DNA from: JAENVT01 sp031370825 | GTDB lineage: Bacteria; Actinomycetota; Acidimicrobiia; Acidimicrobiales; Ilumatobacteraceae | Direction: 5' to 3' | Length of the DNA: 64,000 nucleotides | Assembly (NCBI GenBank): GCA_031370825.1 | Contig: JANMRB010000108.1 | Span: 5,695-69,694, forward strand | Part shown: piece by piece, positions 41,459 to 49,875 of the stretch | Numbering within the stretch: position 1 is the stretch's first letter | Layout: each line of letters opens with the position of its first letter | Translations under genes and position numbers: made by a program | Notes under the pieces: model-generated | The model's database searches: none | Seen by the model: only the letters and a program-made list of their open reading frames with translations | What the model was told of the DNA's origin: nothing

Positions 41459-42534
41459 CATCGATGCGCGTTGCGGTGGTGATGCCGCCCGTCGTCAGCA
41501 TGGACCATGCCGCAGTCCTCGAGCTGTGGCCGACGTTCACGGGGCAACTCGAAGCGCTGCGAGCAACGCAGCAGGTGGACGTTGTCGGATACTGCCGAAC
41601 GACGGCCGAGGCCGGCGTCGTGAAGAGGAATGGTGTCGACTACTACTTCGAGAACAGCAACGCTCGGCTTGCCAAGCGGGTCTTCGACCAGCACCCGCGC
41701 GTGGTGCACGTTCACGGGCTCGGTTTCACCCGTTTGCTGCTGGCGATCCGCCGCGCCGTCGGAAGTGTTGGGGGTCGCCGTGTCGCCCTCGTGATGCAAC
41801 ATCATGGCGAGCCGCCGCCGCAGTTGTTGCGGAGTCGCCTCGCTCAGCGAGCTACACGGACGATGGTCGACGGCTATCTCTTCACCGGCGCGGACGGACA
41901 GGCCGCCCCGTTCCGGCGAAGCGGCTCGATCAGTCGGTCGGCCACGGTGTTCGAGCTTCTCGAGTCAGCGAGTGATCTCGGCGGAACGGTGCCGATTGCC
42001 CACCCGGCGTTGAGCGGCAGCCCCAGCGTCCTGTGGGTCGGCAGGTTGATCCCCTCAAAGGGTCCGCTCTGCGCCGTGCGCTCGATCGCTTCGGCGCGCA
42101 GCCTCGGCAGCGACGCGGAGCTACACATGGTCGCGACGGATCGTTCCTTGGAAGACGAGGTGCTTCGGTTGATCGACGCCTCGCAGCTCCACGACGCCGT
42201 GCACATCCATCCGCCGGTTGCCCACGCCGACATGGCCGGCTGGTATGCGGCCACCGACATTTATCTGTCGACGAGTCACCGTGAGGGCTCGAACTACTCG
42301 CTGATCGAGGCGCTGGGCTTCGGTTGCGTGCCCGTGGTCACCGAGATCCCGTCGCACGCGGCAATCGTCAAGGATTTGTCAAGGCGCTTCCCTGTCGGTG
42401 ACGCCGGTGCCTGTGGAGCCCTGATCGCCACGCCGAACACGACCTCGCGCTCCGAGATCGTGTCGTATGCCGAGCGCTGCCTCTCGTGGGAGACCATTGC
42501 CGGCCAACTCGTCGAGATCTACCGACAACTGTAA
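41455..42534 (+). CDS. Glycosyltransferase, GT4-like
   Basis: This encodes 359 aa with GT-B features: VVHVHGLGFTRLLLAIRRAVG, SVLWVGRLIPSKGPLCAVRSI, VHIHPPVAHADMAGWYAATD and STSHREGSNYSLIEALGFGCVPVV (EX7E-like). Its ATGA overlaps the nucleotidyltransferase stop, so the two are translationally coupled. Probable role: adding a second sugar in the same pathway as the enzyme at 39238-40359. Confidence 0.87.
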   Translation: MTSMRVAVVMPPVVSMDHAAVLELWPTFTGQLEALRATQQVDVVGYCRTTAEAGVVKRNGVDYYFENSNARLAKRVFDQHPRVVHVHGLGFTRLLLAIRRAVGSVGGRRVALVMQHHGEPPPQLLRSRLAQRATRTMVDGYLFTGADGQAAPFRRSGSISRSATVFELLESASDLGGTVPIAHPALSGSPSVLWVGRLIPSKGPLCAVRSIASARSLGSDAELHMVATDRSLEDEVLRLIDASQLHDAVHIHPPVAHADMAGWYAATDIYLSTSHREGSNYSLIEALGFGCVPVVTEIPSHAAIVKDLSRRFPVGDAGACGALIATPNTTSRSEIVSYAERCLSWETIAGQLVEIYRQL

Positions 42535-42595
42535 AGACCTAAGCCCAATGGCTCCAGGCGAGTTGTACGGATGTTCAACTACCTTCGCCCGCAAC

Positions 42596-44092
42596 ATGAC
42601 GGCAACCCTTCTCGCTCACTCGTACTTCTTGCGCCTGGACCCCAAGCAATGGGAAAAGATGCGACCGTATCCTCCGCTCGGCACGCTCTACGCGGCCGCA
42701 GTGCTTCGGGATGCCGGTCACGAGGTCGGTGTCTTCGATGCGATGTTGGCCGACGGTGAGGACGATTTCACGGAGGCCCTCCGTCTCCACGCGCCACGAA
42801 ACGTGGTCTTGTTCGAGGACAACTTCAACTTCTTGTCGAAGATGTGCCTGACCCGCATGCGCGAAGCAGCGTTGACGATGGTGTCGTACGCGAAGCGAGC
42901 CGGTTGCCGGGTGGCGGTTGCCGGTGCCGATGTCACCGACCACGCCGATGTGTACCTCGCTGGTGGGGCCGACGTGTGCATCCTCGGTGAGGGCGACCAC
43001 ACCGTCCTCCAAGTGGTCGATGCCTGGGAGGCTCGCCCACAAGCTCCCGACTATGACGGCATCGACGGCCTAGCCACACTCACGCGTGGAGCCGTGTGCG
43101 CCTCGCGGTCGCGGGCGATCGAACGTCATCCCGACGTGTTCGGCCGGCCCGCGCGCGATCTGATCGACATCGAGGCCTACAGACGAGCCTGGACCGATCA
43201 TCACGGCCGTTTCTCGATCAACATGGTCAGCACCCGCGGTTGCCCGTATCACTGCAACTGGTGCGCCAAACCGATTTGGGGTCAGCGCTACGCGATGCGA
43301 ACTGCGGGCGATGTTGCCGACGAACTGGCGACGGTCAAGCGCGACATCGATCCGGATCACGTCTGGTTCGCGGACGACATCTTCGGCCTTCGCAGCGACT
43401 GGCTTGCTCAGTTCGCCAAGCGCGTCGACGAACTGGACGCGGTGATTCCGTTCACCATGCAGTCGCGGTGCGATCTCATGACCCCGGTGGCGGTCCGTGC
43501 GTTGGCAACGGCAGGGTGCCACGAGGTCTGGCTCGGTGCGGAAAGCGGTAGCCAACGAGTCCTGGATGCAATGGACAAAGAGATCACCGTCGCGGAGATT
43601 CGCAGCGCCCGTGCTTCGCTCGCCGAGGTCGGTATCCGCTGTTGTCTGTTCATCCAGTTCGGGTATCCGGGCGAGACGTGGACCGACATAGAAGCGACCA
43701 TCGCGTTGGTTCAGGATCTGATGCCCGACGACATCGGCGTCAGCGTCAGCTATCCATTGCCCGGCACACGCTTCCACGAGATGGTCAAGTTCGACCTCGA
43801 GGATCGCGAGAACTGGCAGGACTCCGGAGATTTGGCGATGATGTTCGCCGGCACGTACACCACGCAGCTCTACCGTCTGCTGCACCTGGCGTTGCACGAT
43901 GATCTCGACATGCGTCGCCGCCGTGCCGGTCTTGGGCGAGCCCGCCACCCACTGATCGAGGACGTACCACTCGACGAGCAGTGTGAGCGCGTCGCTGCGC
44001 GCTGGGCCGAGGTTCGTGAGATCGAGATCACGGCGCGGCACCCCAACCCGACTCGATTGCGCCTCCCGGTCGTGGCGATCGCGGGGGACTAG
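42596..44092 (+). CDS. B12-binding-domain radical SAM enzyme
   Basis: This 498-aa protein has an N-terminal cobalamin-binding-type Rossmann domain (1-140, PPLGTLYAAAVLRDAGHEVGVFDAM, then GGADVCILGEGDHTVLQVV) and a radical SAM core with the cluster Cys206/210/213 in STRGCPYHCNWCAKP. GAESGSQRVLDAMDKEIT and FGYPGETWTDIEATIALVQD are the SAM-binding GxIxGxxE-like region. The layout matches Elp3/MiaB-type class B methyltransferases or cyclases. Substrate unknown; neighbours suggest a sugar- or peptide-linked product. ATG 42596 is preferred to ATG 42548 from family-like N-terminal sequence, with no clear ribosome site for either. Confidence 0.86.
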   Translation: MTATLLAHSYFLRLDPKQWEKMRPYPPLGTLYAAAVLRDAGHEVGVFDAMLADGEDDFTEALRLHAPRNVVLFEDNFNFLSKMCLTRMREAALTMVSYAKRAGCRVAVAGADVTDHADVYLAGGADVCILGEGDHTVLQVVDAWEARPQAPDYDGIDGLATLTRGAVCASRSRAIERHPDVFGRPARDLIDIEAYRRAWTDHHGRFSINMVSTRGCPYHCNWCAKPIWGQRYAMRTAGDVADELATVKRDIDPDHVWFADDIFGLRSDWLAQFAKRVDELDAVIPFTMQSRCDLMTPVAVRALATAGCHEVWLGAESGSQRVLDAMDKEITVAEIRSARASLAEVGIRCCLFIQFGYPGETWTDIEATIALVQDLMPDDIGVSVSYPLPGTRFHEMVKFDLEDRENWQDSGDLAMMFAGTYTTQLYRLLHLALHDDLDMRRRRAGLGRARHPLIEDVPLDEQCERVAARWAEVREIEITARHPNPTRLRLPVVAIAGD

Positions 44093-44099
44093 TCGCGGA

Positions 44100-45782
44100 C
44101 TAGTCGGCGACGTCGGGTTCGCGGTTCTGCAGCGTGCCGTTCTCGATGTGCACGATTCGATCGCACAGCGAAAGCGTCGATGGGCGATGGGCGACGATCA
44201 CCATCGTGACCTTCCCTTTGAGGGCAGTCAGCGCGGCGCGGATCCGCTCCTCGGATGAATTGTCGACCGAGCTGGTGGCCTCGTCGAGCATCAAGACGTC
44301 GGGTCGGCCGGCAAGGGCTCGGGCGAGGCAGATCCGCTGACGCTGTCCGACCGAGAGATGCGAACCCGCATGGCCGACCTGGGTGTTCATTGCCAGCGGC
44401 CAGGCCTCGATCTCGTCGGCAACGTTCGCCTGCCGCGCAGCAGTCATCAGTCGCTCGGGTTCGAGGTCGCGGAACCAGCGGATGTTGTCGGAGACCGTCC
44501 CTGCCAGGAGCACGGGCTCCTGCGGTACGCAGGCAATCCGAGCCGCCCACGAGGCGGCGGAGTACTTGTTCGCGTTCATGCCGTTCACGCACAGCGATCC
44601 GGATGAGGGCTGACGCAAGCGCGACAGGAGGTCCACAACCGTCGACTTGCCGGCACCGGAGTGCCCGATGACGCCGATCACCTCGTGCCGGCCGATGGCC
44701 AGGTCGATCGGCCCGAGTGTGAATCGGTCGTCGTGTCGCAGTGTCGCTGCGCTCAAGCCGAGCGAATCGATGTGAGGTGCATCCTCGGAGCCGTATCCCA
44801 CCGTCGCGGCAGCGAGCTGCTGTTCGGTCTCCAGCAACTGGGTGATGAACCCCTGCTGTGCGCCGAGTGTTTGAGCTGCCTGCTGGGCCAATTGACCCTG
44901 CGAGACCGCGCGAAGCGACAGCAGGGCGACGCTTCCGAACGCGGCAATGTTCGCGACAGAGCGTCCGCTGAGCACCAACAGCCCACCTGCCACAGCGATC
45001 GCCACGAGCGCCTGGTAGACCGACGGCGATGCCGCGGCGAGGAACCGGCTGGAGCGATACAGGTCGATCTGTCGGCGACTCGCCAACTCGAAATCGGCGG
45101 CCACCGGCTCGCCAACGTCGAACAAGGTGATGGGACGCGCCGTGTTGACGATGTCAGCGAATCGAGCAGCGACGGCCTGAGCCTGGTCCGCTTCTTGTTC
45201 GCCGATCTTGCGCGACCGGCGCGTCCATGGTCTCATCAGCAGACCGACGACCACGGCGATGACGCCGACGGCTGCTGCGCCGATCGGGCTGGCAGCAACC
45301 GCGGCGATTGTCAGCACGGCAATGTTGATGCACGCCGAGACCAGTGAGGTCGCAGTAAGCGCGTACGCGCCTGCGACCTGTGTGTTGGCCATCGCGACCT
45401 GCTGGATCGCGCCGGGGGATTGAGCCACGGTGATTCCCCACGGGGCGTCGATGAAGCTGCGCAGCACCGTTGTGCGATGGCGATGCACGATGCCGGCGGC
45501 AACTCGGGCACAGGCGCGGGCCGACCACAGGGCGACGAGCAGTCTGACGATCGCCGTGGCGCCTGCGAGCAGCAAGGCCGTTCGCACGGTGATATCGACG
45601 CCGATCATGTCGACTCGGTTGTGTCCGCCTGTAATCGCGATCGCGGCGGTCGAGAGCGCCAAGAGGCACGCAGCGTCGGCGATGCCGGCGACAAACGAAG
45701 CCAGCGAGATCGCCCACAGCCGGCTTCTCTCGCCGGGGGACGTGAGCGCTCTCAATGCCTCCCGGTTCGTCACGTGGGGCAC
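44100..45782 (-). CDS. ABC exporter, fused permease-ATPase
   Basis: This 560-aa half-transporter has six N-terminal helices (about 20-310) and an ATP-binding domain: Walker A GHSGAGKST, Q-loop region ACVPQEPVLLAG, signature LSVGQRQRICLARAL, Walker B DVLMLDEATSS and switch His in VIVAHRPSTLS. No N-terminal C39 peptidase is fused. It likely exports the product of the adjacent cluster but reads the opposite way and converges with the radical SAM gene 7 nt away. GTG start. Confidence 0.9.
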   Translation of the reverse strand: MPHVTNREALRALTSPGERSRLWAISLASFVAGIADAACLLALSTAAIAITGGHNRVDMIGVDITVRTALLLAGATAIVRLLVALWSARACARVAAGIVHRHRTTVLRSFIDAPWGITVAQSPGAIQQVAMANTQVAGAYALTATSLVSACINIAVLTIAAVAASPIGAAAVGVIAVVVGLLMRPWTRRSRKIGEQEADQAQAVAARFADIVNTARPITLFDVGEPVAADFELASRRQIDLYRSSRFLAAASPSVYQALVAIAVAGGLLVLSGRSVANIAAFGSVALLSLRAVSQGQLAQQAAQTLGAQQGFITQLLETEQQLAAATVGYGSEDAPHIDSLGLSAATLRHDDRFTLGPIDLAIGRHEVIGVIGHSGAGKSTVVDLLSRLRQPSSGSLCVNGMNANKYSAASWAARIACVPQEPVLLAGTVSDNIRWFRDLEPERLMTAARQANVADEIEAWPLAMNTQVGHAGSHLSVGQRQRICLARALAGRPDVLMLDEATSSVDNSSEERIRAALTALKGKVTMVIVAHRPSTLSLCDRIVHIENGTLQNREPDVAD

Positions 45783-45839
45783 GCTACTTTCGGTGTGCGC
45801 AGGCAGAGAGATCAGGATTCGAGGCGAGGCTCGAGATGG

Positions 45840-47501
45840 CTAGACGATCTTTACGTCTGCGGTGAACTTGACCTCATTGAAGCCGTAGCGGGCCGTCACG
45901 ACCATGCGCCATGTTGCCGCGTAAGGGAACGTCGCGCTGTTGCTGATGACGTGGCTCGCTCCAGCCTTGACCACATCGATGGCGATCGGATCGACGCCGC
46001 GCGAAGGATCCTGGATGGTCACGTTGACCGCATCCGGCTGGTCGAGGCTGCTGTTGGGACTGGAGAGAAAGATGTGCACCTCGTTGGCGCCCACCCGAGC
46101 GGGAGACACGGTGATAGTGGAAAGGTATCCACCGCTTGTCAGCGTCGCCGAGAAAGGTGCCGACGCGGTGGCCTGAGAGGGGTTGGCGGCCATCAGCAGT
46201 GAGGTGACGATGACAACAGAGACGGCGAGCACCAATTCGATCCCGGTCGCACGGCGCAGCCGCGCACGATCGAAGCCAACGCCCGCCGCACCCACGCTGG
46301 CCGCGCCCGACGGAGCCGTGGACAGGGAGAGCCTGCCGTGCGCCGAGGCGCGAGCGACCGATGCAACGGCAAGCACGAGAGCGACCGCGACCAACTTCCA
46401 GATCAGCAGCTTGCCGTAAGACGTGCCCGTCAGACCATCGATCGATCCAACCTGCCGCACCCCTTGAATCGTGCCGGTGACGACGATGCCGGCCACCGCG
46501 AACAGTGCGATGGTCGAGAACCGCTCCGCACCATCGCGCTCGATGGCACCGAAGCTGAGGACCAGCAGCGCCAGACCGCCGAGCCACACGGCCATCGCCG
46601 AGACATGCAGCATGGTGATCAGCACGCCGAGGTAGTGCCAGCGGCCCGATGCACCGTGACCGCCGTACGCCGACGCGGTCCCGACGACGACGAGTCCGAG
46701 AGCCAGAATTGCCCTCCACCACCACGCACGGCTACGAGAGGCCGTGGTCAGCAGGATCACGGCTGTAGCAGCCAGGCCAGCGGCCCTGATGACCCACGCG
46801 ATACCGATGGACGTGTCGAGAACCGCCCTCCAGGCCGACCCGTCGGTGATCACACTCAGCGAGCGACCCGCGGTGTAACCGACCTCGAGCGGCATCGCCA
46901 GCAGGCCGGCGACCGTTCCCACCGCGGCGGCGATCCCGATCGCGACGCGCTGGCGTCGGCCGAATGGCAGAATTCCTAGCCCGCAGATCAGCAAACCACC
47001 GAACACGAGAGCGATCGCCGCGGTCATCAGCGACCGGCTGACGCTCAGGCCGACGCTTGCAGTCTTGCCCGTGTGACTGCTGCCGATGATCTGATCGAGC
47101 AGGCCGCTGGCCAGATTGGAAATCGAGCCGATCTGGAAGGTGAACGCTGCGTGCACGGGGTGCGAGTCGCTCGAGACCACGCGCCAGTCGACGACGTACG
47201 ACCCGTCGGACAACTTGGGCAGATCGACCTCGACCGCTGCGCCGCGCCCGCCCGGGTGCCGCGCCGCGCCGATGTCGATCGACCTACCGGTTCCGTCGAA
47301 CACTCGGATCGCGCCGAGTGAGATCTCGACCGGTTCGTTGAACGTCAGCGTGACGCGTGCCGGCCCCGCATCGAGAACTGCGCCGGGCTGCGGATCGCTG
47401 GTCAGGAGCTCGGCGTGGGCTGCGACGGTGCCGACGCCGACAAAGGTTGCCATCGCCAGTCCTGCGGTGACAGCCACAGCGGCTCGTCGCAGCGGGGTCA
47501 T
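45840..47501 (-). CDS. CopC-CopD fusion copper-resistance protein
   Basis: This encodes 553 aa. A signal peptide (1-28) leads to the CopC domain (HAELLTSDPQPGAVLDAGPARVTLTFNEPVE; mature N-terminal His29 and DSHPVHAAF supply copper ligands), then eight or so helices of the CopD type (residues 170-440, conserved His in HVSAMAVWLGGL and GYGGHGA-like loops) and a YtkA-like C-terminal domain. It binds Cu(II) outside and moves or senses it at the membrane. The start is placed at ATG 47501, overlapping the upstream gene by 4 nt; the open frame runs further but is antisense noise. Confidence 0.9.
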   Translation of the reverse strand: MTPLRRAAVAVTAGLAMATFVGVGTVAAHAELLTSDPQPGAVLDAGPARVTLTFNEPVEISLGAIRVFDGTGRSIDIGAARHPGGRGAAVEVDLPKLSDGSYVVDWRVVSSDSHPVHAAFTFQIGSISNLASGLLDQIIGSSHTGKTASVGLSVSRSLMTAAIALVFGGLLICGLGILPFGRRQRVAIGIAAAVGTVAGLLAMPLEVGYTAGRSLSVITDGSAWRAVLDTSIGIAWVIRAAGLAATAVILLTTASRSRAWWWRAILALGLVVVGTASAYGGHGASGRWHYLGVLITMLHVSAMAVWLGGLALLVLSFGAIERDGAERFSTIALFAVAGIVVTGTIQGVRQVGSIDGLTGTSYGKLLIWKLVAVALVLAVASVARASAHGRLSLSTAPSGAASVGAAGVGFDRARLRRATGIELVLAVSVVIVTSLLMAANPSQATASAPFSATLTSGGYLSTITVSPARVGANEVHIFLSSPNSSLDQPDAVNVTIQDPSRGVDPIAIDVVKAGASHVISNSATFPYAATWRMVVTARYGFNEVKFTADVKIV

Positions 47502-48483
47502 GGGTTCACCACCGCGGGTTCCGCCGTCGTCGTTGCTCCGAGGCCGGTCACGAGCTCGGACCCCACGACTGCAGCGGACAAGGCCAGGGCAAGCGTGATC
47601 GCGATTCGTTGGAGAACCTCGGGGGCCCAGCCGGCGAGCAACTGGTGCTCGAACACTTCGAAGTGGGTCACGGCGAGAACCATCACGAGCACCGCTGCAA
47701 CGGCGGGCAGCCACCGGTTCTTCAGGAGCAGTCCAGCGATGACGACGGCGATCGCCAACGCGCTGGCGCCGATACGGAACGCACTCGTCCCGCTGCCGAC
47801 GAGGCACGCGACTGCGGCGATCAGCGCGAAGGGGGGAGCGAAGCGGCGCAACGACGAGTCCAGCACGAGCGCGGCGAGCAGAGCAGACGCGGCTATCGAC
47901 GTGATGACGAGCCAGGTGATCCTCGATGGCGGCGGCAACCACGTGATCTTGACGATCGCCGCGACCGGTTTGCCGTCGACGGGCAGTTCGACGCGGTTGG
48001 CCGGGAAGATCACCCGCTCGACGCTCGGGTTGTCGCGCACATCCTGTCGTGGCGTGGGATCCATCCAATGGGTGCGGTGATCGTGCCACCGCACAGAAGT
48101 GCCGTCGCTGAGCTTCACCCAGTTGGGTTGAGCTTGAGCTGTCGCAGTCGCAGGGATCGTCGTGCGTGCGAAACGGTCGAGGTTGATGTAGTGCGCCGGC
48201 GAGTTGAGGTTCTCGAACACACCGTCGGCATCGAGCCGTATGTAGGGCTCACCGTCGTGCCCGAGGATCTGCACCTCCTTGGCTGTGGTGCGCATCAGCT
48301 CCATTCGATTGCCGAACTCGACCGGACGCACTTCAATCCCGCTGGAGTCGCCGTCGTAACCGATGACGTCGATGCGGTAGTCGCTGCTGTGGCACAACCA
48401 TTGCCCCCATGGGCGAAGGCTGGTTGCGCCGGGGCGAGCACCAGCGCAGCGAGCAACACTGCACCGATCATCTTCCGGTTCAC
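47498..48483 (-). CDS. Secreted-domain plus polytopic membrane protein of the copper locus, frameshifted
   Basis: About 328 aa if one base is restored near 48404-48408, a run of five C. The first frame gives a signal peptide (MNRKMIGAVLLAALVLAPAQPAFAHG) from GTG 48483; the second frame continues WLCHSSDYRIDVIGYDGD, a periplasmic domain of about 165 residues, then five helices ending in VVNP. The codon use and fold are continuous across the break. It overlaps copCD by 4 nt and likely helps copper handling. No family name is available. Confidence 0.6.
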
Positions 48484-48542
48484 CGGCGAAAAGGTACCGG
48501 TTGGCGGGAACTTTCACCGGTCAGCGAACGACAACAACTGAG

Positions 48543-49244
48543 ATGAGAACATCCCTTCTCAAGCACGCTGCAGTCACTGGTGTCACCTCGGCGACCGTCC
48601 TGCTGATGGCCGCGGGAACTGCCTCGGCACACATCGATCCGGATCCCATAGCGATGCAGGCGGGGACGTCGGGAGCTGTCGCGTTCAAGTCAAGCACGGT
48701 TGCGACGGGTCGCCGACGACGAGCATGAAGTTCGAGATTCCCGACGGCGTGAGTGGAGTCACCGCCGTCGACAAGGATGGATGGACAGCGACCCTGACCG
48801 GCAATGTCCTGGAGTTCAAGGGTGGGCCGCTAGCAGCCGACCAGGAGGATCATTTCGACATCTCGTTCACCCGCGCCATCACAGCCTGGGGACATCCGGT
48901 TCCCCGTCATCCAGACCTGTGAAAAGGGTGAGTTGGCGTGGATCAAAGTGGCCGCGGAAGGTGCACCCGAGCCAGAGCATCCGGCCCCGACGATCAAGAT
49001 CACGCAAGGTCCGCCCACCTCGGCCGAGCTCACGCCGGTCCCCGACGCAACCGACGTTGCGACGGACGGAACGCCGGGTGCGCCCAATGCCACCGACGTG
49101 ATTTCTCCGACCGTGACGACCGCGTCAGCGGACGATTCGAGCAACACCGGAGCGATCATCGGTGTGATCATCGGCGCGGTGATCGTTGTTGTCGGCGGCG
49201 GGATCATGTTTGCCCGACGAAGGAAGTCACCGCCGCCAGTCTGA
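48543..49244 (+). CDS. YcnI-like DUF1775 copper-associated protein, two frameshifts
   Basis: About 233 aa when two compensating indels are repaired: one base missing at about 48690 (AAG/TCAAG) and one extra C at 48870-48872. It opens with a signal peptide and mature His30 (SAHIDPDPIAMQAGT), the Cu(II)-binding N-terminus of YcnI proteins. The middle reads MKFEIPDGVSGVTAVDKDGW, and the end has a Pro/Thr spacer and membrane anchor (IIGVIIGAVIVVVGGG). As sequenced it would be truncated; sequencing error is more likely than decay because no other lesions are present. Confidence 0.7.
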
Positions 49245-49317
49245 GCAATGGGTCGTGCGGCCCAATTGTCCGGTCAGCATTGATATGCATGCGCACTTTG
49301 CGACAGGATCAGACCTG

Positions 49318-49849
49318 ATGGGTGACATCGAGTCCGAACTTCGCGCGCTCGTAGATGCGTCACGAGAAGGCGACAACGTGGCCGTTCGCGAACTTGTGCG
49401 TCGCACTCAGTCATCCATCTGGCGACTCTGCAACGTTCTCGGTTCGGCCAGCGAGGAAGAGAGGATCTGGTCCAGGAGACGTATCTACGCGCGTTCCGGT
49501 GTCTGGCGAGCTTCCGCGGCGAATCGCCGATCAATGCGTGGCTTTGTCGATTGCCAGGAACGTGTGTGCCGATCACGTTCGCAATCGTGTCCGCCAGCGT
49601 CGCGTGCTCGGTGTCTTGAGCCAGGCAACAGACGATGAGTGGACGCCGGCTCCCGGTAACCCGACCTACGCGCTGCTCGAGGAAATCGACCCGGATCGAC
49701 GTGAGGCCTTCGTGCTGACTCAAGTGCTGGGCTTGTCGTACGACGAGGCGGCAATCGTGCTCGACTGCCCGATCGGCACCATCCGATCACGTGTGGCCCG
49801 CGCCCGCGTCGAACTTGCCGATGAGGTGCGCGCCGCCGAGGCTTGCTAG
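49318..49849 (+). CDS. ECF-type RNA polymerase sigma factor, two frameshifts
   Basis: About 177 aa after two single-base corrections, near 49459-49461 and 49542-49543. Region 2 reads EDLVQETYLRAFRCLASFRGESP after the first repair, and LSIARNVCADHVRNRVRQRR after the second. Region 4 is DRREAFVLTQVLGLSYDEAAIVLDCPIGTIRSRVARARVEL, the helix-turn-helix for the -35 box. No anti-sigma gene is adjacent. The position after ycnI suggests that it controls the copper or envelope genes. Confidence 0.72.
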
Positions 49850-49875
49850 CCCGCCCAGCGCCTGCTCCTGTCGTG

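Noticed and set aside
45840..48089. A 749-residue product extending copCD upstream to 48089
   Set aside because: The first 196 residues are Arg-rich antisense-like sequence opposite no motif; the signal peptide and CopC domain start at 47501.
48543..49849. A programmed frameshift in ycnI and the sigma gene
   Set aside because: The slips are of both signs, occur at several places and lack a slippery site with a downstream structure; sequence error explains them better.
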